Position numbers and translations under genes: made by a program
Notes under the pieces: generated by a model
Told to the model about the DNA's origin: nothing
Databases searched by the model: none
The model's input: only the letters and a program-made list of their open reading frames with translations
Shown here: piece after piece, positions 42,925-52,270 of the stretch
Numbering within the stretch: position 1 is the stretch's first letter
How the letters are laid out: every line of letters starts with the position of its first letter
Origin: Prosthecobacter sp.
GTDB lineage: Bacteria; Verrucomicrobiota; Verrucomicrobiia; Verrucomicrobiales; Verrucomicrobiaceae
Direction: 5' to 3'
Assembly (NCBI RefSeq): GCF_034366625.1
Contig: NZ_JAXMIH010000006.1
Location: 1,116,001-1,180,000, forward strand
DNA length: 64,000 nt

Positions 42925-44529
42925 TCAGGCTATCGGCTTTAACTGCGTATGCCGCTCCTGCCTGCGGGCCGTGCGGACGGCGGCGGGCTTCAAAAGCGCG
43001 GGGGTAGTGGTCATGCCGCGAAGATTCAGTGCCTCGCGGCTCGGCGTGCGGTGCCAGTCGGCTTCCAGCGCGGCGGCGGCAAGTTCGCGATCCACGCCGC
43101 TTTCTGTGATGAGAAAATCAAAAAGGTTCTGCGCGATGACGTGCAGAGCGATCTGATGCGTGCGGCGCAGCGTGGCATGGAGCCAGTCGCTGAAGCGTAG
43201 GAATTGGACGAAGGGCGAGGCTCCGTCGCGCCAGAGAAGCATCAGCGTGTTGGTGAAATTACCGCTGTTGGCGACGATGTCCCAGTAGCGGGCGAACCGC
43301 CTCATACGTTGCATGTCGGCAAACGAGATGTCGCGTGTGGACAGGATTTCATAGGGCGGATGCGGCGCGTAGATCATGCGGTATTCGTCATCATGCCGGA
43401 CGATGGGCGTGCCGCGCAGACGTTTGAGGATGCCGACCTGGATTTCCTGCGGGTTCAGCCGCACGAGGCGGTCAAAGCCGCGTCCGAAACTTTCGATGCC
43501 CTCGCCGGGCAGACCGACGATGAGGTCGGCGTGAATATGCACGCCGGTTTCTTCGCGGAGAAACCGGAAGTTGTCCTCCAGGCGGTCGAGGTTCTGGCGG
43601 CGGCTGATGTTTTTCGATGTGGCATCATCAAACGTTTGGATGCCAACCTCGAACTGCACCGCGCCCGGCGGGAAGCGGCGAATGAGAGCACGGAGTTGCT
43701 CGGGCAAACGATCCGGCACCATCTCGAAGTGCAGGAACAGGCCGTCACGCCAGCGGTCGAGGAAGAACTGCAAGATGCCCATGCTCGTGGGCAGATGCAG
43801 ATTGAAGGTGCGATCGACAAATTTGAACTGCGTGGTCTCACGATCAAGCAGCCGCTGCATGGCGGCCAGGAAGGCATCGGTCGCAAAGGCACGCACGGGG
43901 ATGTCGAGCGACGACAGGCAGAACTCGCACGTGAACGGGCATCCGCGCGACGCCTCGACGTAGATGACGCGATGTTTGAGGTCTTCGTCGGTGTAGAGCT
44001 CATACGGCGACGCGAGCTGGTTCAGCGCGGGCAATTCGGCAGCGATGATCTTGGGGACGTTCGCTTTAGCCGCAGAGGGGCAAAGAGGCAAAGGTGCTGA
44101 GTCAGATGCTGCCTCTTTGCTCCTCTGCCCCTCTGCGGTAAACCCGAGCAACTCACGGCATACTTGAGCGAATTTCATATCCGCCTCGCCAGTGATCACA
44201 TGGTCCGCTAGCGCGACGATCTCCTGCCCCTCCGTCTCATACGAAACCTCCGGCCCGCCGAGGATGATGATCAGTTCCGGTCGGAGGCGCTTGAGCAAGG
44301 CAACCACTTCGGTCGTTTGCTCGACATTCCAGATATAGACACCAAAACCGACGATGCGCGGCTTGTGCGCGAGGATGGCTTCGACGATCTCCAGCGGTGG
44401 CTGGTTGATGATGAATTCCGCCATGCACGCACGCTCGCGCAGCTCGCCGAGATTCGCCATGAGGCAGCGGAGCCCGAACGAGGCGTGGATGTATTTCGCA
44501 TTAAGCGTGGCGAGGACGATGTCCGGCAT
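42925..44529 (-). CDS. B12-binding radical SAM protein (DUF4080 type)
   Basis: A 534-residue cytoplasmic protein. Residues 1-135 form a B12-binding Rossmann domain ([47 protein letters not shown]). The radical SAM core follows with the iron-sulfur motif GCPFTCEFC at about residue 200 and later IQTFDDAT and [17 protein letters not shown]. The C-terminal 180 residues match the DUF4080 extension. The reaction is unknown for this group. Between the two domains the gene contains an inverted repeat in frame (44070-44138), encoding a linker (about residues 131-155) with no conserved look. The gene interrupts the sulfatase run but is co-directional, with gaps of 25 and 33 bases. Confidence 0.88.
   Translation of the reverse strand: MPDIVLATLNAKYIHASFGLRCLMANLGELRERACMAEFIINQPPLEIVEAILAHKPRIVGFGVYIWNVEQTTEVVALLKRLRPELIIILGGPEVSYETEGQEIVALADHVITGEADMKFAQVCRELLGFTAEGQRSKEAASDSAPLPLCPSAAKANVPKIIAAELPALNQLASPYELYTDEDLKHRVIYVEASRGCPFTCEFCLSSLDIPVRAFATDAFLAAMQRLLDRETTQFKFVDRTFNLHLPTSMGILQFFLDRWRDGLFLHFEMVPDRLPEQLRALIRRFPPGAVQFEVGIQTFDDATSKNISRRQNLDRLEDNFRFLREETGVHIHADLIVGLPGEGIESFGRGFDRLVRLNPQEIQVGILKRLRGTPIVRHDDEYRMIYAPHPPYEILSTRDISFADMQRMRRFARYWDIVANSGNFTNTLMLLWRDGASPFVQFLRFSDWLHATLRRTHQIALHVIAQNLFDFLITESGVDRELAAAALEADWHRTPSREALNLRGMTTTPALLKPAAVRTARRQERHTQLKPIA
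44070..44138. repeat. Inverted repeat inside the radical SAM gene
   Basis: The arms ccgcagaggggcaaagagg (from 44070) and the complement of tcctctgcccctctgcgg (ending 44138) form a 28-base imperfect inverted repeat around a 13-base loop; the outer 13 bases match exactly. The unit remains in frame and encodes a low-complexity linker of the radical SAM protein. Confidence 0.75.
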
Positions 44530-44562
44530 GAGTGGGCACAGTGGCCGATTCCCCAGCCCCTG

Positions 44563-46029
44563 CTACTTCTTCTTCCCCTGCCCTTTGCCCTTCTTCACAG
44601 CGCCCCCGCTGCCGCCTTCCATCAAATCCGGCAACGGCAGGTAGTCAAAATCGAGGATCATCTTTTCGGCCAGAGCGGCGCGGAGTTCGCGCTCAGTAGC
44701 GGCGAGTTCGGGTTTGCCGCTGAGGTTGTTCAGCTCGGAGGGGTCGGCTTCGAGGTCATACAACTCATAAACCGGACGTGGGGTCGTGAAATAGGTCGTG
44801 CGCAGGCCGGGCGAGAGCTTCCCGGCGGCATTCGCCTCCTGCATTTCCTTCCATGCGACTCCACCGGCGGAATCGACGGGTGAATACGGAATCCAGGGCG
44901 TGCAGTTGTAGATGAACTTGAAGCGGTCACTGCGCACCGCACGCGCGAGATCGTATCCGGCGTTCGTCATGTCCGCCGCGACCGGTGCAGAGCCATGCGG
45001 GCCGCGTTCGACGAAGAGATGTTTCCGCGGCGTGTGCGCCTCACCTTTGAGCAGCGGCAGAAAGCTCACGCCGCTCATTTTGGAACCTGCTTCGAGTCCT
45101 GCGGCCGCGAGCAGCGTGGGCGCTAGGTCTTCGGCGCTGATCAGCGCACGCGAATCGCCACCCGGCTTCACCACGCCGGGCCAGCGCACGAGAAAGGGCA
45201 CGTTCGAGCCTGGATCATAGAGCGAGCCTTTGCCGTGCGGCATGGCCATGCCGTTGTCGCCGCAGAAGACGATGAGCGTGCTGTCCATGAGGCCGCGTTT
45301 TTTGAGCACATCGAGCACACCCGCGACGGTGCGGTCCACGCGATTCACCTCGGCGCAGTAGTCGGCGAGCTGCTCGCGCACGCCGGGCAGATCCGGCCAA
45401 TGCGCGGGCACTTTCAGCGAGGCAGTATCGGGGCGAAACTCGGCAGGGGCATTCCACGCATGATGCGGGTCGCTGAAGTTCGCCCACATGAAGAAGGGCT
45501 TGTCGGCAGGCTTCTTGTCGAGAAAGGCGGCGACTTGTGCGGCTACTTCGTTGTCAGCGCAGGTGTTCAGTGAGTCCACGCGGTCGATGAAGGTCTTCAA
45601 CTGATGCTCCTGGAAGACTTTCGCCGCTCCTTGGCCGATTTTCGTCGCTCCATCGAGATGGTAGCTGCGACCGCACACGCCGGTGAAGTAACCGCCCTTT
45701 TCACGAAGCAGTTCCGGCAGCGTGATCTCATCTCGCGGCAGCGGTGCGGAGAATCGCGTCATGCGTGCGGCCACGGGCGAGCGACCTGTCATGAGCGTGG
45801 CACGCGAGGGCACGCACTGCGGTGCCCCGGTGAAGAAGCGGTGGAACTTCATCCCTTCGGCAGCGAGTTGGTCGAGCGTTGGCGTTTTGACGTTCGAGCT
45901 GCCGTAGGTGCTGAGGAAGGGGTAGCTGTGGTCGTCGCTGAGGAGGAAGAGGATGTTCGGGCGCTGCTCCGCCGCGAAGGCCGAAACTAGCATGACGACT
46001 GACGAAAGGAGGATGAGAAAAGCCTTCAT
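44563..46029 (-). CDS. Sulfatase with basic C-terminal tail
   Basis: A 488-residue exported sulfatase: signal peptide MKAFLILLSSVVMLVSAFAA, Asp pair 32-33 (LSDDHSYPFLS), formylglycine motif C72-VPSR, and FCGDNGMAMPHGKGSLYDPGSNVPFLVRWPG. The HG-less DNGMAMPHGKGSLY motif with CGRSYHLDG resembles the heparan-N-sulfatase-like group. The tail is basic (GGAVKKGKGQGKKK). It is the first gene of the long minus-strand run; its start faces the plus-strand DUF1080 gene across a 63-base gap. Confidence 0.9.
   Translation of the reverse strand: MKAFLILLSSVVMLVSAFAAEQRPNILFLLSDDHSYPFLSTYGSSNVKTPTLDQLAAEGMKFHRFFTGAPQCVPSRATLMTGRSPVAARMTRFSAPLPRDEITLPELLREKGGYFTGVCGRSYHLDGATKIGQGAAKVFQEHQLKTFIDRVDSLNTCADNEVAAQVAAFLDKKPADKPFFMWANFSDPHHAWNAPAEFRPDTASLKVPAHWPDLPGVREQLADYCAEVNRVDRTVAGVLDVLKKRGLMDSTLIVFCGDNGMAMPHGKGSLYDPGSNVPFLVRWPGVVKPGGDSRALISAEDLAPTLLAAAGLEAGSKMSGVSFLPLLKGEAHTPRKHLFVERGPHGSAPVAADMTNAGYDLARAVRSDRFKFIYNCTPWIPYSPVDSAGGVAWKEMQEANAAGKLSPGLRTTYFTTPRPVYELYDLEADPSELNNLSGKPELAATERELRAALAEKMILDFDYLPLPDLMEGGSGGAVKKGKGQGKKK
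45991..46009. repeat. Degenerate ATGACGAA repeat in sulfatase leader
   Basis: The units catgacgactgacgaaagg encode SSVVMLVSAF. They are a diverged copy of the leader repeat. Confidence 0.45.
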
Positions 46030-46092
46030 GGAGGCCTATAACGCGGAGACTTGTGTCATCTTCCGATTGGAAACGGCGACGGACAGTTCAAG

Positions 46093-46890
46093 ATGAGCCG
46101 CATGTTCCAACCCCCTCGCTTTGTTGTCGTCGCACTGGTTTGCCTGCTGGCATCGTCTGCCTCAGGAGATGAGCCAAAATGGATTTCGCTGTTCAATGGC
46201 AAGAATCTGACCGGCTGGACGATCAAGATCGCGAAACGGCCACTGGGCGAGAACTTCGCGAACACGTTCCGTGTCGAGGATGGCATCCTGAAGGTCAGCT
46301 ATGACGACTACTCGAAGTTTGATGAGCAGTTCGGCCACCTCTTCACCAACCTCGCCTACTCGCACTACATCCTGCGGCTGGAGTATCGCTTCACCGGCAC
46401 AATGATGGCCGACGCACCGCATTATGTGAACCTCAACAGCGGCGTGATGCTCCATGCGCAGCCACCGCAGAGCATGCGCTTTGATCAAGGTTTTCCCGCG
46501 AGCCTGGAGATGCAGTTCCTGGCGGGTGAAGGCAAGGGGCCGCGCTCCACCGCCAATCTCTGCACACCCGGCACGCATGTGGAGATGGGTGGACAGTTGA
46601 TCACGAAGCACATCGTCAAATCCAGCGCGCCGACCTTTCCGGCGGAGGAATGGGTGCGTGTCGAAGTCGAGGTGCGAGGCAATGACGAGATCATTCATCG
46701 CATCAACGGCGTGGAAGTACTGCGCTACCAGCGCCCACAGCTCGATCCCACGAACAACAACGCCCCGGCGACGGATCAGATCGAGGCGGGCGGTAATCTG
46801 ATGCTCAGCTACGGCCACATCGCACTTCAAGCCGAAGGACAGCCGGTGTGGTTCAGAAAGATCGAACTGATGTCGCTGGAGAAGAAGTGA
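46093..46890 (+). CDS. DUF1080 protein
   Basis: The start is the ATG at 46093 (a second Met follows three codons later at 46102); the open frame upstream begins with TTG and encodes no export signal. The product has 265 residues with a signal peptide ending near ASSASGDE. The DUF1080 opening is clear: KWISLFNGKNLTGWTIKIAKRPLGENFANTFRVEDGILKVSYDDY. Later segments SHYILRLEYRFTG and SGVMLHAQPPQSM fit the same fold. Function is probably glycoside hydrolysis or binding. Its stop directly abuts the stop of the convergent amine oxidase gene. Confidence 0.88.
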   Translation: MSRMFQPPRFVVVALVCLLASSASGDEPKWISLFNGKNLTGWTIKIAKRPLGENFANTFRVEDGILKVSYDDYSKFDEQFGHLFTNLAYSHYILRLEYRFTGTMMADAPHYVNLNSGVMLHAQPPQSMRFDQGFPASLEMQFLAGEGKGPRSTANLCTPGTHVEMGGQLITKHIVKSSAPTFPAEEWVRVEVEVRGNDEIIHRINGVEVLRYQRPQLDPTNNNAPATDQIEAGGNLMLSYGHIALQAEGQPVWFRKIELMSLEKK

Positions 46891-48372
46891 TCATGCCGCA
46901 TCAATCGCATTTGTGACGCGGCGTGCGGAGCGCGTGGCGGCGTCCTGGCCCCAGGGGAGATTGTCGAAAGCGGCACCGGCGAAGTGGACGCGACCGACGG
47001 GCTGGATGAGATGCGGCCAGATTTGCGCAAGCTTGCCAAGCGCGAACGGCGTGCGCTCGCAACCGAGGGCATATGGCTCCTCTTTCCACCACTGATGCAC
47101 AATGGCCTGCTCGATGGTGTCCTTGTTTTGGCCGGGATAAAACTTCCGAAATGCGGCGAGCGCATCTTCCGGCGACAACGCGGGCGGGCCGCTGCCCATG
47201 AGCACGCAGCTTTCGCCCGGCACCTCGTGCGCGCATTCATAGACGAGGCTCATGGTAGAGCTGGCGCCTTCGAAATTAATGCTCGGCACGTTGTCGCCCT
47301 CCCAGAAGCGCGTTTTGGCCTGCAGCACGATGCGCGACTGCATGCCCATCGGCGTGTGTTCGAGCGCGAACTTTTTCTGCACCGGCCATGCGGGCGAAAC
47401 CTTGATGCCAGCCTGCACGAGCGGCGACACGCACAGCACGGCGTAATCGGCCTTCAACGTCTGCTCTTTTTTATCCGGGCCTTCGGTGAAGGTGACGCTC
47501 ACACCATTTGCATCGTGCTCCAACATAGTGACGGGACAGTTTCTGCGAATTCGGTCGCCAAGATGCTTCGCAAACGTGTCCGGCAGCAGTTGGTTGCCGC
47601 CCTTGAGACGAAACACCTCGCGCTTGAACACGGGCAGTCCGCGCAGCTTCACGATGGACTCCTGCCAGATGCGATACAGCGCAGAGACATCGCTTTCGGT
47701 CGCGGGCTTGTCCTTGCTGCTGAGCCGCGAACCGCCGCAGTAACTGCGCGCGGTTTCGGAAGCACCTTGCTCTGCAAGCCAGTCGCCTAGAACAATGTGA
47801 TCGAGTTCGTCCAAGCCGATGCCGAAGGGCTGATACTCGTCTTTGAACTTCTCCGCCATCGGGCCAAAGAACAGCCGCGAAATTTCCTTCCAGCCATGTT
47901 CCTGCATGAAGGCGACCTCGCGCTCGTTGAAGCCGAACTCGCGCTGCGTCTTCGCATCCGCCAGCTCCTCCTCGGTGCGCCACTTGCCACGCACATTGGC
48001 AAACATCTTCCGCCGCCGCGCATACGCGAGCACCGGGAGATCAAACTTCCGAACCCACTCGCGATATGTGTCGTAACCCGGATTGGTGAACTGCTCCGCG
48101 CCGACATCGGCATACAAACCGTCTGGCAGCGGATCATAGATCGTCTTCACATGCCCGCCGGTGCGCTTCGACGCTTCCAGCACCGTGACCTCATGCCCCC
48201 GCTCCATCAGATCAAACGCACAACTCAATCCACCGATGCCGCCGCCGATGACGACGACGCGCTTCTTCTTCACAGGTTCTGCGGACGGGAGATTTGCAGC
48301 ACCGGCCAGGAGAGCGGCGGTGGAAGTCTTGAACAGCTTACGCCGCGTGATGGCTGTGTGGCTGGCTGGCAT
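46891..48372 (-). CDS. Flavin-dependent amine oxidase / protoporphyrinogen-oxidase-like protein
   Basis: The start at 48372 gives a twin-arginine-like leader (TRRKLFKTSTAALLAGAANL) and 493 residues. The FAD-binding site is explicit: VVVIGGGIGGLSCAFDLMERGHEVTVLEASKRTGGHVKT. The family's C-terminal FAD motif appears as GRVHFAGAAFDNLPWGQDAATRSARR. The substrate pocket gives no clear clue; relatives oxidise amines or desaturate carotenoids. It lies downstream of the CehA/McbA gene (28-base gap) on the same strand. Confidence 0.87.
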   Translation of the reverse strand: MPASHTAITRRKLFKTSTAALLAGAANLPSAEPVKKKRVVVIGGGIGGLSCAFDLMERGHEVTVLEASKRTGGHVKTIYDPLPDGLYADVGAEQFTNPGYDTYREWVRKFDLPVLAYARRRKMFANVRGKWRTEEELADAKTQREFGFNEREVAFMQEHGWKEISRLFFGPMAEKFKDEYQPFGIGLDELDHIVLGDWLAEQGASETARSYCGGSRLSSKDKPATESDVSALYRIWQESIVKLRGLPVFKREVFRLKGGNQLLPDTFAKHLGDRIRRNCPVTMLEHDANGVSVTFTEGPDKKEQTLKADYAVLCVSPLVQAGIKVSPAWPVQKKFALEHTPMGMQSRIVLQAKTRFWEGDNVPSINFEGASSTMSLVYECAHEVPGESCVLMGSGPPALSPEDALAAFRKFYPGQNKDTIEQAIVHQWWKEEPYALGCERTPFALGKLAQIWPHLIQPVGRVHFAGAAFDNLPWGQDAATRSARRVTNAIDAA

Positions 48373-48400
48373 GATGGTCGATCCTCGTGGTAGATGATTG

Positions 48401-50842
48401 TCAGCTTCCTGCCAGAGCCTCTGCTGCGATGCGCCGGTAGATTTCCTTCGCCGCTTCAAAGGTGCGCTTCGCTTCATCGCGCTCGGCGGGGGCGATGTTT
48501 TTCTCCCGCACGCGCCAGAGCTGGTCGATGCATGCGGCGCACCACTTGGCACTCTGCCGCGATGCGCGGATGGGTTTGTCAGCGATGATGACGTTGACGG
48601 GATTGGTGTGCAGTTGCGGGAAATGCCGTAGCGCGACCCAACTGCTGCGCGTGATCTCGACGGTGAACGCCACATCATGCAGTTGATCGTCGGCAGGCAC
48701 TTCGCGCGTGGCGGCGACGATGCCGTTGACGACCAGTTCGACTTTGCGCTTGCCGCTGGCGAAGGGATTCGCGCCAGTTGTGTCGTGGTAATGCACGGTG
48801 TCGCCGACGAGACGCTGACCCCCGACGGGCACCGCGCCGCCGTAGGCGATTTCGAGCGGCGTTTCGGAGCTGAAGGCGACCTTGGCGCTCACTTTCACGC
48901 GGCCCGGTTGTGCGAGCCTCACTTCGTCGCCAGCGGCCTTACCTTCGACGGTGAAGCCCGGTGCGTGCGCGTAACCATCGCTCACATAGCTGCGTCCGTG
49001 TGCGAGTCCTTCGCACCATTTTTCAAATTCGAGTTTCTCGACGCGGCCGAGTTGCACATAGGTGCGCCCCTGGCCGACGCGGGTGCCGCTCATGCAGGGG
49101 TAGTCTGTCTCGCCGGCGCATTTCAGCGGGAAACCACAGTTCATCATGTGATACCAGGCGTTCCACTCCAGCAGCCGCGCGGTGTCCATCGCGCTGATGA
49201 AATCGCAGACACCATGCGCGGTGGTGACAAAGATTTCGTGTCCGCCTGCATCGGGGATCGCGACGTTTGGCAGCAGATCAATCACACGCTCATGGCTGTT
49301 GGTCAGTTCCGGCTCGTTCAGCCCTCCGTCGCGATCCGCGTCGATTTTTTCAAACGGCTCCGGCAGTACTGTGCTCGCCGTTTCATCGGGCGTGAGCCGC
49401 GCGTCTTTGTTGGCATCGCACAACTCGATCATCCGTTTCGCCGCCACCGACGAAATCACCTGCATGCCACTGCCGGAGTGCGGATAGCCGGTGAAGCCAC
49501 CTTGGGCCTTCGTCCAACGCAGCGCTGGCGTAGTCCATGTCGGCCAGCCTTTGACACCGTCCGCGCCTGGATACACGAGTTCGCGCAGGTTCAGCAGGCA
49601 CACATGCCCGAGCGCAGCGGAGCCGAAGCCGCTCACCTCCATGTCATAGCGCAGCAGAGTGTGTGGCTCGCTGAGCGGATGCGCGGAACCGCCGAAAAAT
49701 GGACGCTGATGCTCAAAGCCATAGCCCCAGGTGAGCACACAGCCGACGTTCAATCCTTCACCTTTCACCTGCGCGAACATGTGCTCCGGCTGCATCCCGA
49801 TGGACGGCGACGTGTAGTGCGCACAGCCCGCCGCGTGGATATGATGATCGCCGCTGTAGTAGCCGTGATCCGCCGCGTTCATCCAGCGGTCCAGCTTCAC
49901 GGCGAGCTGTGTCTCCTTCGCTGCCGGAATCGTCACTTGGCTTTTCACGGTGCGGTATTCCGGTCCGCGTGATGCCTCCATCATGAACTCTCCCGGCGGC
50001 AGCAGCACTGTATCGCCATTCGCGCGGTAGATATGTTTTTGGAAAAAGAAATCTGGAGCAAGGCGACGTGCCTGCGGTGGAAAGACATGGCCGTGAGCAT
50101 CAGTGAAGGTCAGTCGTGCCGTGGTGGGCTGCCCGTCGAAGTCCTTCACATCGAGCTTCGCCGCCACGGCAGCTTTCACGTCGAGCAGCACCGGCACCTC
50201 CGCGCGAAAACCGAGATCCTGCGTGCCTTGGCCGATGTCGAATGCGAGCACCGCCTCGCGCTTGCCAGACTCGCTCGAATACACAAGCGCGATGGCATAC
50301 TCGACTTCAGGCCCGCTGAGATTCGCCGTCATCGGTGGCGCGTAGAACATGCTGATCTCGAGAAAGCGGTCTTCACCCTTCGTGTTCTCGTTCTCCCTCA
50401 GATGCGTCTGCCGCTCGCGCTCCATCGTGCCTTTCGCGACGCCCGCATACGGCGGCCCGGCCTGCGTGCTGGTGATGCGCAGCCGCGCCGCGCTCACGCC
50501 ATGATTGATCACCTTAATGAGCACCGGCGTGTAGCCCGCCTGCTGCACTACTGACTTTGCCGGGCCGCGCACCGCACTCACTCGCAGCTCAGGATTGATG
50601 CTCACGACACAAAGTACCTGCGCATCCAGCGCCGTCTGTACACCGGTCGCATCACGACCCGTGACCGCTGTTTGCAATTTCGCACGCGCATCGCCCGCGA
50701 GCGGCGCACCGAGGAAATCGAGCGCCTGCACGATTCGCTGCGCATTCGCCGCGAGTGGTTGCCCTTCGACTTCGATCACGGGCAACGGCTCGGCAGCAGC
50801 CGCGGCGGAGAGCATCGCGAAAAGGGCGCAGATTTTGTTCAT
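48401..50842 (-). CDS. CehA/McbA-family metallohydrolase with EF-hand insert
   Basis: An 813-residue exported protein (signal MNKICALFAMLSAAAAAE). The N-terminal 330 residues are beta-rich; the hydrolase core begins at about residue 340 with the metal motif YYSGDHHIHAAGC, as in PHP-type CehA/McbA enzymes. Inside the core are two EF-hand-like loops (CDANKDARLTPDE and IDADRDGGLNEPE), followed by an IFVTTAHG segment. The C-terminus ends with a helical segment. Relatives hydrolyse carbamate and ester bonds; the physiological substrate here is unknown. The following gene downstream is the amine oxidase. Confidence 0.85.
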   Translation of the reverse strand: MNKICALFAMLSAAAAAEPLPVIEVEGQPLAANAQRIVQALDFLGAPLAGDARAKLQTAVTGRDATGVQTALDAQVLCVVSINPELRVSAVRGPAKSVVQQAGYTPVLIKVINHGVSAARLRITSTQAGPPYAGVAKGTMERERQTHLRENENTKGEDRFLEISMFYAPPMTANLSGPEVEYAIALVYSSESGKREAVLAFDIGQGTQDLGFRAEVPVLLDVKAAVAAKLDVKDFDGQPTTARLTFTDAHGHVFPPQARRLAPDFFFQKHIYRANGDTVLLPPGEFMMEASRGPEYRTVKSQVTIPAAKETQLAVKLDRWMNAADHGYYSGDHHIHAAGCAHYTSPSIGMQPEHMFAQVKGEGLNVGCVLTWGYGFEHQRPFFGGSAHPLSEPHTLLRYDMEVSGFGSAALGHVCLLNLRELVYPGADGVKGWPTWTTPALRWTKAQGGFTGYPHSGSGMQVISSVAAKRMIELCDANKDARLTPDETASTVLPEPFEKIDADRDGGLNEPELTNSHERVIDLLPNVAIPDAGGHEIFVTTAHGVCDFISAMDTARLLEWNAWYHMMNCGFPLKCAGETDYPCMSGTRVGQGRTYVQLGRVEKLEFEKWCEGLAHGRSYVSDGYAHAPGFTVEGKAAGDEVRLAQPGRVKVSAKVAFSSETPLEIAYGGAVPVGGQRLVGDTVHYHDTTGANPFASGKRKVELVVNGIVAATREVPADDQLHDVAFTVEITRSSWVALRHFPQLHTNPVNVIIADKPIRASRQSAKWCAACIDQLWRVREKNIAPAERDEAKRTFEAAKEIYRRIAAEALAGS

Positions 50843-50876
50843 GAGCTCAATACGCCACGAACGGACGCATCTTGGA

Positions 50877-52118
50877 TCACGGACTGAACTGTACCGGCGT
50901 GCTCACCATCGCATCGCGTTCGTCGGTGACGGTGATGAACCAGGTGTTTGCGTCGGCGGGCGGCTTGAGGGCGGTGATGGTGTTGCCGTTGATCTGAGCT
51001 GGAATGGACTTCCATTCGCGCTTCGAGCGCAGGCCGGTGTCGGAGGTGTAGTTGAGTTCGGCTTTCTTCAAGGTGGTCGCTGATTCGCAGGTGACCTCGA
51101 ATTGATCGCCTTTGATCACGGGAGTTCCGGGGTTCGGCAACGGTTTGCCACCACGGCACTTGGAATCGATGAACAGGCCGATTTCCTGTGGCGCCCAGCC
51201 GGGCGGATGGCCGTGGGGCATTTTGATTTGGATGCGGATGTACTTTTCGCCAGGCACGACGTTGTAGGACTTCATGTAGCTGTCGAGCACGTAGTGGACG
51301 TCGTTGGTGCCATTCACGAAGAAGATCGGCACGCGGCAGCGTGGGAGAAGACTGCCGGGATCGTATTCCTTCACCCATAGCGCCTTGCGGTCGCCGAGTT
51401 TGTCGATGCTTGGCTTCTGCACGGATTCGCCTTCGTGGAGGAAGCCGCAGCCGTAAACCGGCACGGCGGCTTTGAAGCGATCATCGAGCGAGGCGACGAG
51501 ACAGGTCGTGTAGCCACCCCAACTGATGCCGGTGACGGCGGTGTGCTCTGCATCGACCTCGGGAAAGCTGCGCAGCAGCGTGTGGGCACGCATCACACTC
51601 GCTGCGGCATGGAAGGGCCAGTCGTCACTCGTGTCGCCACCGATGCTGTCGAATTTTTCGGGAGCACCGTGAGGCGGGCCGCCGTTGGGCAAACGCGTGC
51701 GGGTGCCGCGATGCCCGTTGCCGACTGCCATGCCGGTTTTGGCGTCGAACTCCACCTCAGGCGGGCGCGAGCCGTTCAAATCCATGGCGATGGCTGCGTA
51801 GCCGCGCTTCGCCCAGAGCTGCACCCATTCCGCGAAAGCCGTGCCACCGCCGCCATGAATGAGCACGACGCCGGGAAACTTCGTACCCGCTTTGGCTTCA
51901 CCCAGCGTGATCGGCGAAGCGTAAAAGGCGAAGACCTCGGTTTCGCGGCCCTGATACTTCTCACCGGCATAGGTCAGCGAATGAATCGGCTGATCCTGTC
52001 GCACCCACTTCATCGCGGGCACGTTGTTCTTGAGCGCGTCGATATTCCAAGGGCCGACTTGTTCGGCGTGGAGTGATGTGGTGAGCAGAAAGACGGCGAC
52101 AATGGATGTTAAGCGCAT
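50877..52118 (-). CDS. Exported alpha/beta hydrolase (acetyl-xylan-esterase-like)
   Basis: A protein of 413 residues with signal peptide MRLTSIVAVFLLTTSLHA. The alpha/beta hydrolase core contains FPGVVLIHGGGGTAFAEWVQLWAKRGYAAIAMDLNG, the nucleophile elbow VTGISWGGYTTCLVAS with Ser near 196, and a late Asp/His region (VNGTNDVHYVLDS and HGHPPGW). The last 90 residues form an extra beta domain (FEVTCESATTLKKAELNY). It resembles bacterial acetyl-xylan and dienelactone-type esterases. It is 34 bases upstream of the CehA/McbA gene on the same strand. Confidence 0.82.
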   Translation of the reverse strand: MRLTSIVAVFLLTTSLHAEQVGPWNIDALKNNVPAMKWVRQDQPIHSLTYAGEKYQGRETEVFAFYASPITLGEAKAGTKFPGVVLIHGGGGTAFAEWVQLWAKRGYAAIAMDLNGSRPPEVEFDAKTGMAVGNGHRGTRTRLPNGGPPHGAPEKFDSIGGDTSDDWPFHAAASVMRAHTLLRSFPEVDAEHTAVTGISWGGYTTCLVASLDDRFKAAVPVYGCGFLHEGESVQKPSIDKLGDRKALWVKEYDPGSLLPRCRVPIFFVNGTNDVHYVLDSYMKSYNVVPGEKYIRIQIKMPHGHPPGWAPQEIGLFIDSKCRGGKPLPNPGTPVIKGDQFEVTCESATTLKKAELNYTSDTGLRSKREWKSIPAQINGNTITALKPPADANTWFITVTDERDAMVSTPVQFSP

Positions 52119-52198
52119 GACGGACGAAGAAACGCCGCCATGGGCTGAATTCAGCGCCTTTTTTCAACCGCGTGACAGAGCAAGGCCCTCGCCAAAAC

Positions 52199-52245
52199 AA
52201 AACCGCCGCCGCAAGTGACTCTAGGCACTCACGACGGCGGCTTTT
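52199..52245. terminator. Bidirectional rho-independent terminator
   Basis: A GC-rich stem (left arm ccgccgccgc at 52203, right arm cgacggcggc at 52232) with flanking AAAA and TTTT tracts lies just past the stop of the YHS-globin gene (52271). On the minus strand it ends in CGGCGGCGGTTTT. It separates that gene from the hydrolase gene at 50877-52118. Confidence 0.75.
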
Positions 52246-52270
52246 ACGGCGAATGAGAGATGGACGGCTC

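Noticed and set aside
42925-44529. Radical SAM gene as the anaerobic sulfatase maturase for the locus
   Set aside because: It has a B12-binding domain and DUF4080 C-terminus, not the twitch/SPASM architecture of anSME.
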